Program-made: the position numbers and the translations under genes
Shown: positions 1 to 13,300 of the stretch, in pieces
How positions within the stretch are numbered: the first letter of the stretch is position 1
Layout of the letters: each line of letters starts with the position of its first letter
The notes under the pieces: model-generated
Seen by the model: only the letters and a program-made list of their open reading frames with translations
What the model was told of the DNA's origin: nothing
The model's database searches: none
Assembly: GCF_020740795.1 (NCBI RefSeq)
Contig: NC_067287.1
Coordinates: 12,043,501-12,107,500 of the forward strand
Origin: Apus apus
Taxonomy: Eukaryota; Chordata; Aves; Apodiformes; Apodidae
Direction: 5' to 3'
Length of the DNA stretch: 64,000 bases

Positions 1-555
1 CGGATGGGGCATTAACAACCTCCCTGGGCAACCCATTCCAGTTCCTCACCACCCTTAGAGTGAAGAAATTCTTCCTAATATCTAACCTAAATCTTCCCTC
101 TCTCAGTTTAAAACCATTAGCTCTTGTCCTACCACTATCTTCTCCGATGAAAAGCCCTCCCCAGCTTTCCTGTAGTCCCTTCCAAGTACTGGAAGGTGCT
201 ATAAGGTCTCCCTGGAGCCTTCTCTTCTCTAGGCTGAACAGCCCCAACTCCCTCAGCCTGTCTTCTTAGCAGAGGTGCTCCAGGCCTTTAATCACCTTGG
301 TGGCCCTTCTCTGGATCCTCTCCAACAGGTCTGTATCTTTCTTGTGCTGAGGGCCCCAGAACCGTACACAGTATTCCAGGTGGGGTCTGACCAGAGCAGA
401 GCAGAGGAGCAGAATCACCTCCCTGGCCCTGCTGGCCACACTTCTTTTGATGCAGCCCAGGATACAGCTGACTCTCTGGGCTCCAGCACACACTGGTGGC
501 TCATGTCGAGCTTCTCACCCATTACCACCCCCAAGTCCTTCTCCTCAGGGCTGCC
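1..555 (-). mobile_element. CR1 LINE fragment, truncated by the window edge
   Basis: The minus strand encodes the C-terminal part of a CR1 (chicken repeat 1) reverse transcriptase. A 75-codon open stretch at 266-493 contains the family-typical strings VRPHLEYCVRFWGP and LLERIQRRATKVIKGLEHL. It is closed by a stop at 266, after which the same frame continues with recognisable CR1 coding sequence ([12 protein letters not shown], then [14 protein letters not shown] near base 20-60). The copy is therefore dead, with at least one nonsense change. CR1 is a non-LTR retrotransposon that usually inserts as 5'-truncated copies; the 3' end lies beyond base 1, so its terminal short repeats cannot be seen. 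The right boundary, near the string ccaagtccttctcctcaggg, is approximate. Identification is by recognition, not alignment. Confidence 0.93.
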
Positions 556-3500
556 AGACAGACACTTCAGCACCCACCGAACCCGCCTCTGCCAGCAGGA
601 GCACAGCAAAGCAGGAACAAATCGTCACCACTCAGGAACAACTCACGGGACCTCTCGCCTAAAACAGCAGCTTTGGGGTAGAGGTTAAAAAGTACAACCT
701 CCATACAAGGTGAAGGCAATAAAACAAGCTAAACTTCTAAATTACAGGTCTATAAAGATTAAATATTCCCCATGACAACCTACCTGTGAATGACCTGTTT
801 CCTTTTTCCCCCACTCACCTTTTTGGATACTATGGATTAACCCTGCTTACCCTTGCCCAGCACTGCAGCCAAAGCACAAACCAGCAAGCACCATCAGCAC
901 CCAATGAGGGCTCCATCTTAGCATCCCCCTTCTGCACTCCCTCAGCTATAGCACACAGCATGCAAACATACTCAGCTTTTTATTCCCAGAACCACACTTT
1001 AAATACTCTTTTCATGTCTCTTCCTTAGTGAGTTAGGGAGCACACAACATGCATCACTCTCTGTCTTTATTTTTTACAGGCAGGTTCTTCTCCCATCCTC
1101 CCCTAAAAGGCTCATTTCATTCTCTGGGACATTTAATTCCTTTTCTCCACAGCTGCTCCAGTTTGGGGTGGGGGTTTTTTTGAGCACAGATCTATGTTCA
1201 GCATTGCCAGGGAATATGAGAGTCCTAATAAGTCCTTTCTTTACTGAATTACCTCCTCTGAGGTGGCCCTTTTTTCATGCATGAGAATGGTAGCGCATAG
1301 TCTCATGATAAGATGATCCCATGACATTGTTTGGGCTTTCAGGGATGAAAAAAGGAAAATGTGGAACTATTCACAAGTTTATCTAACAAGAATAAAATAC
1401 TTGATACAAACTAGGTTGCAACTAGCTAATAGAAACAAAACGTTCCAAAGCTGTAGTAAAAGCAAATCTGCAAATATCATAAAAGGAAAAGTCAACATCA
1501 ATGTACCTAAGAGCAGGCAAAAAATTTCCAATACCTAGGAAGTGGTGTTATGAAAGAAAAAGCCTTTTTACAGGAACTACCAATTACCATTGTGTCACCA
1601 TAAAGGCATTGTAAACAAACTCTCCAGTCTCCACTGTCATTCTCTGTGTTACTGCTTTCCTGGCTTCCCAGCAAATGTTCTAATGATACTTACTGCCACG
1701 AAGTGCCCTCTCACTGCTGTGATTCAAGGTCATCATAACTACTTCTCTGTTGCAAAATCTAATGGGAAGACTAAACCCTACCAGCCCGCAGCATACTAAG
1801 TTCTAATGAATTGCTTAATTAATGTGTTCAATACAAATGACAAATTATGTTACATTCTTTACTTCCACATCTTTAATTATCCGGTCTTTCAAAACATTTT
1901 AAGAAGTCTTACATCACATGGTCAGTCTTAAAAGCCATAGAGTTATGGCTATGGGCTGATATCATCATTTCCTTCTTTCTTATACATTTCAGCTCATGGA
2001 GCTTTTTTGTCTAGATGTACTACTTTACAATCATATCAAAGACCTAAGCTGTATGTAAATCTATTCCTAAATACAGATTATGAGATAAAGTGTTATGTGA
2101 GGGGAAAAAAACCATCCGTCTTTTGTTTATTAAAAAATGGCCTCCTAATACTGTTAGTGTTCAGGATAAAATAATCAAATTCTAAGAGTCATTCAGTGCC
2201 AAGCAGCAGTGAAAAAGGAAAAGATTGGACAACTGGACAAAATGTAGGCAAAAAGCATTAGCAATGCTCTTGTGACCTTCAGGGAAAGATAGAACGTACA
2301 AGTTCAGGAGTGGTACACTTTGATAGCCTGTTTTTTTTATGTTCTATATAAATTATATTAACTATGAACTGAAAAAACCTGGAGTAGCAAAGAAGGTTTT
2401 CATAACATTTGGAGAGGAATAATGGTTTGGGGTTTTAGAAGTCAAATTCAGACAAGCCCAGAAGTGTGTGGTACGTAAGAAAAATTTCTCTTTAATCTCC
2501 TTGTCTGTGTGATCTACACATTAACCTCACAGGTTAGTGAGCTGGGAAGGAAAGCAGGTAAGGAAGAGTGTGTGTGCATGTGAGAGGGACTTTACTAGCA
2601 GATGTATAGGATGGCTCTTCAATCTTATACACAAGTCCATACTTCCACATTTTCACCATGTACTCACTGCAGCCTTCATTGAATTTATGCAGTTGTGACA
2701 TGGATTCCCAGTACAGTTTAGGTCACACGGTGGCAGAGAACAAAAATTCACCCTAAAGAACAGCTGCTTCATGACATACATTCAAATGTGCAACCTGAGT
2801 TTTTCCTCTTACAAGTCACACACATACAGGGGCATCAAATGAACTCAAAACAGAGGTTAAGGTTTGAGCTTAAAACTCAACTCGTAGAACTGGAGATCGT
2901 CTCAGTCTGCTGTTACACACAAGAGCCAAAATAATAATTACAGACTAGAAAGGAACTTAAGAATGCACAGGTCTGTGTGAGATAAGGAGCATAAAGCAGT
3001 CAGGATTAAATGTCAGCCTTAACAGTGATTTCCTTGTGTTTGTGATTGCTCTGATAGAAAATGGGCTTTAGTAGCTCTCTTTAATGTTAAATTACAAGAG
3101 CTTAGGGAGCAGAGACAGCTACAAAGTAGCAAAAACCCTCTAAACCTGACAAATCTCATGAACCTTCTTCTAATTTTATCTATCAACTCTGACATAATTG
3201 CCCCATAGAAATCCTTCAGTGTATACTGCAATTACCCAGGAACTGAAGGAACATACTACAAAATATGCAAAGGCATTTAAAGAAATTCCAGTTACACTGG
3301 CTGCTGAAATGCTCCATCCAGCATGAGCTTGTGTGTGATCTTGTCCATCTGACTGGCTCTGTAATGCTCAAATTGTCCTATTAAGGCACACACACATTCA
3401 GAATAAGTGCATAGTTTACTGCTCAGCCAGTTGTTGCCAATGCATTAAGCTGTAATGCTCATCTCAAAAATACTCTTTTATTTGGTATCATGCTTCAAGT

Positions 3501-5344
3501 AATTGTGAAAACTGGCCTTCAGTCCTAGCCCTTAAAACAATGCAGGTTACCTGTATAACAACACACAGTGTGTATATTTACACTGTCTTAAGAAATCTCC
3601 CCTGAAAACTACCCTTTTGCTTTACATAGCTATTATTAATATTCTTAAACCTCTCTAGATTTTTTAAGATTGAGCTGCAGTTCTTCAAAATTGCCCTTTT
3701 GTTCTGAGTAAGCTAAGTAATCAAATGTATCAATTTTGGCTGAGAATGATGTGTATTTTCACAGCACAAATAAACAAAATTAGTAACCTTTTCCATCAGG
3801 ATTCTGCTCATGCTCCTTTCTTTTTTGTCTATATGGTTTTCAGTAAACATATCATCATATTTTATACATCTCATCAGACTCTACACAGTCCACTGCCATT
3901 CTTTCCCTAGTTGAAGAAGGTGTTCTTAGAATGCTTCTCCTTAGGCATTTATTTCATTGTTCTCCTAGGTCTCCTTGTTGCAGTTACACTGGAAAACCTT
4001 GTTTAAAGGTGATCAGACCATGTGGAAACTCTCCTTCCCACTCCCCAAATACTACCTCCCATCTAAATTTCATTTGGGAATTTCTTCTTGGGCTCTTACA
4101 GTCTGCATTCTTGCTTTGGTAAAGCCTAGGACAGCATAAGTCTTTTGGCATGAATCATAAATTAAAAGCTACATGAGACACTACATTTTTGTGCATTTAA
4201 GCCATGTGGCCCATTTAAAGATACATATATTTAATCCAAGATTGATTAGAAAAGATGAACTGGATGTTGAGCACCCTTTGGCATCTTCAGAAAAGGTAAA
4301 ACTAGGGCACAATAAGGACTGTGCTTTCTGGCCTCTGTAACAGTCCATTTTCACCTTAAAAGGGTCACAGTGAACAGCAGCACAGTATGTGTAGTCCAGC
4401 CTCCCCTGCCCACAAAATCCTTGAACACCTCATTGAAATGGGCAAAGCTGGACAACTAACATCAGGTACACCTTGGGTTTCCTTATACACACCCTAAGCA
4501 CCTAAGAACTGAACTTGCATCCCCCTACTCACCACATTACACCTCGTTTACTAAACCATGCACTACTTCCTAGCTACTTACTCCTGACTGGGGCTAGTTT
4601 TACAGTCAATGGATTTACTACATTCTCAGTCCTCTCACTGAACCTACTCCTTTAGACATGGTAGCCAGCTATCTGAATTCTACTACACACCAAACATTTT
4701 CTTTCCAACTTTAAGGGTTCCAAGCTGATTTCAGGGTAAGCAATACTACAGAGTAAAAAAAAGAAACTCTGAAATAATAGAAGGATGGTGTGGAACCTGA
4801 CTAGAATTTAAGGGGGAAAAAAACAACACAACAAAACAAAACCCTTTTATAAATAAGTTATTTTCTTGGTGCTTACATATCGGTGCATAACTAGCGAAGA
4901 GCTAGTGCTACTACTGTTTCTAAAGAAGCAGAAAAATGTAGTCATGCCTGTACTCCTTCCTCCTTCAGCATAAGAGGCAAAAGAAAATTAAGTGAACAAG
5001 TGATCCAAATTCCCTGGCTGTACAAAACGAGTGCGACTGTGTACTTACCTAGGATTCCCAGGTTCTGTATACATCAACAGAACAATCAAATTGTATGGAT
5101 TGTGTGATTTTTAGGAAAGAATCTGTCTTTATCACAAACTCTTACATTGCATGCATACAGGAAGCAGCCATTTCAACCACAGGGAAAGTACAAGACTACT
5201 TTGGAATGCAGACTGGAAGCAACTACATGAAAAAGTCCATTTTGTGTAAATTCACCCATCTCAGTGCACAATCCCACACATCCAGTATGAGAAACATGAA
5301 CTAATTATTTAATATTTGCATACAAATTAAGTGTTTTGGGTTTT

Positions 5345-5505
5345 GTGGAATGGTTCCCTGTGTGATCTCGGGCCAGTTTCTAAACCTCTCCAAATCTCTG
5401 CTTCCTTGTTTGCATAGCAGACTCATGTTAGTTATGCAGGATGGGGTGAGACTTAATTAGCTCAAGTTTGTAAAGGCCTTTCTGATCTTCAGATACTATG
5501 TAGAA
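5345..5505 (+). mobile_element. MIR/CORE-SINE-like relic, sense
   Basis: The stretch reads like the 3' two-thirds of an amniote MIR-type SINE. It has ccctgtgtgatctcgggcc followed by a pyrimidine-rich piece matching the 'ctctctgtgcctcagtttc' region, then gtgagacttaattag and ttgtaaaggcctttctgatc, which match the tail 'taattaatgtttgtaaagcgctttgagatc'. MIR elements are tRNA-derived, ancient and immobile. The copy is heavily diverged and the boundaries are approximate. Confidence 0.65.
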
Positions 5506-7370
5506 GAAGGACTAGAAAAATCCATGCAAGGAGCAAAGAAGCATGTAAGCCTGCATCCACACATCTGGCATATCAAATTCACCCAGAAAATTTGTACCAA
5601 CATTTCTTTGCAGTAGCAGCAAAAATTACATTAGCAGAAAGTATAAAATACGTGTATTAAAAATAATAAATTCACTTACTTCTTCCTGATTTCTAGGTCT
5701 GAAACTGGAACACATCTCAGGCCAGCTCCCAATACCATAAGGGATGATGTTAGTAACACAGTTACTCTCAGACCTAAGATGAACAAAGCACAGTATTTTA
5801 TAAGTCATGTCAACAATCTTGCAAAATAATGTTGCCTAAATGTGTGTGTTTCCATGCAGTCTCACGTAGTTAATGCATCTCTTTCAAATCATAAACACTT
5901 TGGCGCTGATATGAACTACAGATACATTATGAAATCCTATGTTATTTCTATACTTACACATCAGAATTACAAAGACTTACTCTTATACCACACAGGGACT
6001 GTACCCAAAATCTCAGAGATATTCTTGGAAGTGAAAAGTGGTAATAAAAGTATCATCAAAATGTACAACATTGCCTTTAGAATTAGAATCATCAGGCAAC
6101 GCGCTCCAGTGTGTGATAGGAAATCTAGGTAGCTCCAAAGAAAAACCTTGACTTGTACATTCTTTTCCAACCACTTACTGAGTGTAGACACCAAACTGCT
6201 ATTGTGTTCTTTCATAATGGAGATGAGAATTTCATTCTGAAGAAATAACCATTTATTCAGGGGGGGAAAAAAAGTGTATTTTTTTGCAGTCCTTGCAATT
6301 AGGGCAGGTTTTCGCTGCGCTCAGCTCGAACAGTCAGAGGTTGTAAATCTAGTACATTAGAAAAAACTACAATTGACTGATTCCTTGAATATGCTTTTTT
6401 TTCCTCATACTGTGATTCCCGCCTGACAAGGATTTAGATTAGAAGCAACTTTATCTTAGTGCTGCAATTCCTTTTGCCAGCAGTTTATTTGCTGCTCTTA
6501 AAGTGTTTCCATCAGCAGCAAACAGAAAGAGAACAGTGACAGCTGCGGGGCTTAACCTCCAGAATCTTGTGAAACACCAGAACCATAAACATGCATAATT
6601 AAAAACCACTGATACAGTCTATATTTGTGAAGTCATAAAACTTGAAACAATTTCACAGCAACAAACAGAAAATAAAGGGCTTCCATATTCTTAGCAGAAC
6701 ATAATAAAAACAATTAAATGACGACAAACTTGCAGTATCTCTAACATTTAGGTAAAACTAGGAACTACCCAAAACACAGATGGAAAAAACAACAAGTCAC
6801 TGTGATAACTCACCTAACAAACAAACAATATTTATTCTAAACCTGCCAGTTTTCAGAGAAGTGCTCTCACTATTTACTATAATCAGTACCATTCAACCAG
6901 CAGTGACAGCAAACATTTTATCTCCATATGAATTTTACAGGGGGTTTAAAGCATGTATTTTTACAAAAATGTAATTTTGGAGGATGAGACATCACTTCGC
7001 TCTTATTGCAACTGCTCCCGGTGAGCCTCACTCATCGGCATGCAACTCCTTGAGTTGGACACTGCACACACCAAACCAAAGGCAACTCCTCTCTCAATCA
7101 ACCTAGTCCAACACAACGCAAACATAAGTTGAAGTGACAGGTTTTCTGACATGGAAGTATGACTTCCTTTGGTATGTCTCAGTCATTAACAAAAGGAATG
7201 TAATCCCTAGTCCTGCAACTCAGAAGGACACCTCACATCCCTGATGCCCTGGAGAAACATCATCAGCCAAAAATATTTGTTTCCTTAAAGCACTTCCAGT
7301 GCCCACCCAGATTTACTCGCTTGACGCTGCATCTAACCAGTACATGTTGCTGTTAAACTGGTTTTTCAAG

Positions 7371-7393
7371 TGTGTGTGTGTGTGTGTGTGTGT
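7371..7393 (+). repeat. (TG)n microsatellite
   Basis: An uninterrupted TG dinucleotide run of about 11.5 units in SLC49A4 intron 1. It is likely to be length-polymorphic. Confidence 0.97.
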
Positions 7394-10300
7394 TCAAAGG
7401 GCCCTAACTAAATGTCTGGATAATACAGCTGTTCAAACCCTTGTTGTTCTTCATGCTTTCTGGGCCACCATGTCAGCCTTCACATGGCATGCTTAACCCA
7501 CTATTACCACACTGCATATCTTGGGTAATTATTTGTATCAGGATCACGTATGTGATGCTTTTGCCTTTTCTCCTGGGAAATGAATCCTGGTTAGCATTGC
7601 TTTTGTGCATAATGGGAACTTATACACAATGGGAATTAGAATTTATTGACAGAAAATTGAAACACAAGTCTTTTAACTGAAAAATCTTATGTTTCCCATT
7701 TGGAAATGCTGCTGCAATGTTTCAGGAAATCTCTAGTAATATAGGTATCACCTCCATATTTTCTATAAACCACGGTCTTTCTGAATTTCATTTCAGAAAA
7801 CATTGCACATTCTACCTTTCAGAATACACAAGGACAGAGTCAGCCAGCCCTGAAGGTCCTGCTCACAAGGTGCCACAGGAGGCAGAGGCCAGGGCACAGT
7901 GGTAAATTAGTTAAATACAGAAACTTAAGTTTAAATCACCACAGAAGCCACGAGGAGTGTTTCCAAATTAAACTGACACAAAAGCACAACATTTAAAAAA
8001 AAAAAAAAATTCAATTAAAAATGCCCAAATCAAAAAACACAAAGAAAAGAAAATGTTTTAATTTAAATCTGCAGAAAAGTCTCCTAAGAAAAAAACCACG
8101 ATTCAGTGAGAACTAAACTGGATACCAAAGCCTTCCCCCAGCCCTAATTTTACACTTATCTTTAACGCCAACCTTACATACTAGGTAATTTTAAATAAAA
8201 TTATCAGTTAAAGCCTCACAATGAAGTAGGCTTGATCTCTCCAAACACACTTTGAAGTCCTCATCTTGAATACTATGCACTGCAATGTAACACTTTTAAA
8301 TGTCTTGATTGCACAGGCTATTCTTCGGCCTTTTTTCCTACTTTAACATGTAAACACACCCCTAAAAATTCCTTTAGTTAGAGCTGCAAGTTGAAAATTA
8401 CGACAACAAAGTGAACAAGTAAAAGATGTCAGACAAGCAGCATATTAGACATTTTCTTTCCTAATTACATGATGTATTTCTAACCTCTAAGCACCTTCCC
8501 CTTTTATTTTGTTTCACATTTTAACTCTCAAATCTCTCCTCCTTTTCATCCTTGTCAGAAATTTTCTTTAACATGACAATCATTTCAGTATTTTTGCTTT
8601 GAACATTGCAGTGGCCCTTAAGCTGAACTGGACATCTTGTATTACTCTATAAGGTGCACACCTGAGTGTCTGCAGCATGGATCATGGGTACAATAAACCA
8701 AAGTAACCAACTAAGCCTGGGGAAAAAAAAAAAAGCCTGCGACTCCTGGAATACATGATTTCTCTCTTTTAAAAGATCTAAGTAACTCACACAACCACGA
8801 TTTTAAGTAGATGGAATTAGCTTCATTAATTTTACTCTGTAATGCAAGTAGTAATTGATGGTGGGGGCTACAGCTTCTTAAAATCCATCATCCAGTTTCA
8901 AGTCCATTTCTATGTGAGGTTTCTTCCACATGACTGGAAAGGGAAGAAACTCATTTAAAGGGATTTTCTGCCAACAGAGGAAGTTCTCTGTTCTTTGGAG
9001 CCTTTCTCATTAGCTGCTCATTCCCACCCTGCTCTTGCAGGAGGTTTCTTGGCCCCACAGGTTGCACTGACTCTTGAGCAAAGTGTGGCCACGATCAGAA
9101 TGGCCAAATGTCATTGACTGTAACAGAAAAGTCTGAGCTAGCAGCAGAAATTAAGTTAGTAATAAAAAGACATACTAATTATAATTTATGAGTGAAACAG
9201 TTGATATTGTTGTTAAATCCTCCTGCAGCTAGTAACACAGTCTGCTTTACAACTTCAGCAGCCCACACTGCATTTGCTGTTTTTTATTTCTTTAGAAAAC
9301 AACTACCCCCAAATGCCTGCCACTATTAGAGATTTAACACAAACTCTCAGACCACAATCCTCTTAACTCTCCTGCAAAACAGAGACTTTTGATCCAGCTG
9401 TACAAGGAGACCTTAATAATTACCTGTGCTGGCAAGATATGCTGACCAGATTTGGCCCCTGAGACATTGCTAGCTGGCCCACCAGTTTCCTTTCCTCCCT
9501 GCTGAAACAAGGCACACAGTGTGATGAACCCAGGATCCCCCACCATTCACAGCCCAACACAGAAAACGAGCAAAACCCAACAGACCACAAGGTGGTCTCA
9601 CAGCAGAGTGGGGGGCAGCGGCTGCTGTGGCACCCAGCTTCATTTCAGCTCCCTCACCTGCACCACAACATCAAGCTACAGCATCCAACACGCGGGCATT
9701 GCAGCCTCCACAACTCCTCCAGTGTCTTACTCTCAAGATAATTTTTAAAGTATATGAAAAGAAAATTCTTCACAAACACACAGCATTACTGACTTGCCCA
9801 GTTTAATAAAAAACTTAATAAAAGATGTACAGTTACAATGAACTCCTCGTTCCAACTATTTATACATGAACAAGTTGTCATTCAGAAAGAGAACATGATT
9901 AACAACCGTTTAATTTTTTAAGCTCTTGAGACGTATGACCATTTCTTCTCTCACCTGTCAATCACCCATTACAATAAGACATCATAAAACAGGTGACTGG
10001 CAGACTGTATAGACAAATCCTTACTCACACAAAACACGCATTCAAGTAAAAATTGTCGTCACATCAAGAAGTGGAAGTTTCTACTTCTGCTGTCTAGTGG
10101 CAATGAACACCCAGAGCATTCCCCACAGGGCAGCACCCTCCTTCCTTAGGCTGTTACAGACCTGCAGACAGGAACACACTTCTAGTTCAGAGCATCACAC
10201 ACATGGCAGATGCTGTTTGGGTTTGTATTTTCTCCTCTACATGAAGCATCTATCCTGGGGGGGAAAAATTCCAGTTGGATGTGCAGATCAGATACTTTTC

Positions 10301-13300
10301 ACCTTTCTACTAAGGTTAGTAGAAGTCTGGCCAGAAGAAAAGCTCTTGGATTCAGCCCTCTGCCTGGCACAGCAGCAGTGGATTTCCCCTATACAGCTCA
10401 CACACCCTGCTCTGGGTTGCAGTAATATTTGAGGGTTTTCCCTCCTTCAGCTGCAGATACTAATAACAGTCCTCACAAACACAGAATATAGCAAGGTTCT
10501 AATTAGAAATTAGTGACATCATCTTGCTGCACGTTTTCACAGTTTTTAAAGACCAGGCTGGAAGCAAGAACAGTCCCTTCTGACAACAAACAGAGCATTT
10601 GCTTAAATACTCCACTACTCTCCCAGTAGCTTGACTACACAGTATCTAGCTAAAAAAAAAACAAATCCTGTCTTGATGCACACACACCAGGAAATTAAAC
10701 ACTCCCTAATTTCAACAGCTGTTCCAACATCCACGGTTAAATTGTGCTTCTCCTTCTGATTTAAAGCAAACGCAATTTTCAAACAAATTCTTGTTTTACC
10801 TTTCTTGACAAAACAAAGTGCAGGCTCTTGCATTTTTCTTTCTATCAAATTAACCTACAAAAAAGAACGTTTACCTTTTGCTTCAGTAAGCAAAGCACAG
10901 AGTTCCAAGTCTTTCACAATTTTTCTTTGGTACTGGAATTGTTTTTGTGTCTTGTCTAGATACCCTCCTTATTGTTCAAGCACTCTTTTAAAAATGGATT
11001 TCTTTGCTTGATACCAATTCTCCATTTCATGGGATGGGTCTGCTTTTCTTCCTCCTTAATGTGTGCCTTTACATTTTATCTATAATAAAACAAAAGCTTG
11101 ATTAAACCTCTCATTTCATCAGCTAATACTGAAAGCTTTGCACAGGTATCCACCACTCCAGAAATCTTTGGAGTTTAAATGTAAATCCCAGCAAAATTAT
11201 ACTAATAGCTGCGCCATTTACTCTTACAAGATCAGTTAACTTTGTCATTACTAAAATGTATATTAAAAAGTCACTACCTTTCTCCTGAACACAGTGAATA
11301 AAACTTCCACTGTGTCTGCATTTTGCAAAATTGACTACTGTCATTTAGGAGGATAAGCAGCAATCCTTTCAGAAGAAGCACCCTGGCATCAGGCAACAGA
11401 ATTCTCAAAATAAAAGAACCTTTCCACTGATATAAGAAGACTTCACAGGTGAGATATGGTCCCAATCTTTTTGCTAACACACAGAACAAACTTGAAAAAA
11501 ATCGGTATATGGGGCCTGTCTTGGATTCCACAAAAGCACTTGACTGCACAGGACCATAAACTGTGTTTGGAAATTCAATGGAAAATAAATATGTTAACAG
11601 GAGCAGCATCAACTACACTCAGAAGCAAAAAAACTGGGAACTGCATACAAAGACTGTGTGCAAGAGAGAACATCTACCAGGTCATATATAAAAAATTACT
11701 CCTAGTTTGATGGCCAAGATGTCATAGGGTGCTATTAAGCACAACCTGGATCTCCCTTGCTTTATGGCTACAGGATGCTGACACTTCTGATGTTGCTTCA
11801 TCTTTTGGAAGCTGTGTTTTTAAACAAACTAAAGCAAATTATTTTTTTTCCATTCTTTGCCTCAGCTCTACGTGGCAGTGACAAAATCCAACTTTCACTT
11901 AAAAAGGTTTAGGACTTGAATTTATTTTTTTATTTCTGATTGAAAACAAAGGAAATTCATGTAAGTGTTCTGCAAGTCAGGTGACAGCATCCTTCTGGTA
12001 TCAAATAGCAACAACCAAGCTCTATCATATAGGAACGGTTTAAAATAAACTAGACTCAAAGCTACACTTCAATGCCAAGTCTTTTCTAGGATACAAGAAA
12101 TATACCTCTTCCTGCATGGATACTACAACACAGCCCAGTTTCACCTTTCAGTGGAGGACTGCATGGCATTGGCAAATTCCACCAGACTCCATAGCATACC
12201 AATTTCTGTGTGACATAAACAGCAAGCAGATTGGAATCCCCAGACAAAATATATACTAGAAATCTCTTGAAATGTAGATGTAGTTGCCTTCAGAAGGGCA
12301 ACTTCTTTTTATAATTTCTTACAGCTCTTGTAACAGAATCTGTCAGCAATAGCTGCCTAGTTCCAAGCTATCAGGAGGAGTTTGAATTTTTTTATGAATT
12401 AATTTATTTATAAATATTTAAATTTGAGGAAACAAACTTTGTAGGTACAAAACAGCACCATCAAGTAAAATAGCTCCTGTGGTTTGACACAGACTTCCTA
12501 ATCAGGGTCAGAAACTCAGAAGGGCAAATATACCAGAAACGTCACCAGTGATGCAGGGAGAATCCACAGTGAAGTCCCTGCCAAATCAGGAAGGAAGACT
12601 GGTGCCAGGGACCAGATCTGACCCAAAGATAAAGTTATTTCTGCTTCTAGCACTTGTTGGACAGACATGGCAATAATGCATGCAAAACTGAAAACAGAAG
12701 AGCCAACACTCATTCCCCTCTGGTCCTTTTTGCAGTATAATTCTCAGAATAAAAACATGCCTTCTCTGCAGAAACCTTTTAACGTAAGTCCTTGTAAGAA
12801 AAGTATCACTCCTGAATTTTGAAGTTAGTTAAGAATCTTGAAAAAAATCCCAATCAGTCTAAGAGGCTCAAAGCACAAAATTTAGCTAGCCAAGTGTTTC
12901 AGAAAGATGACAGTTATCTTCAGGGAAATGACTGAACACATATAACAACTAAAACAAATACAGAAGCTTCTAGGATATGGATATATCTGCTTGTGAGAAG
13001 CAGAGCTAAATATAATGCGCTTGGGAATTATGACAATCACAAAACCACCCCACAATTCCTGAGCTGCTGTATTTTTCTCTAGGTTTCATCCTGTTTGTAA
13101 GAGAATGAGATACTTGTGTATTCACACTCTAACTGCTCTGCTCACTTCTGGTTTGTATTGTAAAACTCTTCTTGTGTTATCAGCAGAGGTGGAGGGAAAT
13201 GAGGTTGGTTGGGTTTTTTGCCTTAACATTCACTGAAGTATATTAAAATAGTTCTTTTTCTGTTTACTCTAGATACAAGTACTTGAATCCACCTGTTAGA

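Noticed and set aside
275..688. 137-codon plus-strand frame at the left edge
   Set aside because: It is antisense to the CR1 reverse-transcriptase sequence and follows from that repeat.
5626..6215. Minus-strand frames of 60 and 82 codons, tested as candidate SLC49A4 exon 2
   Set aside because: They contain none of the conserved SLC49A4 segments that should follow exon 1.
7299..7496. Frame containing a run of Cys-Val dipeptides
   Set aside because: The dipeptide run is the translated TG microsatellite.
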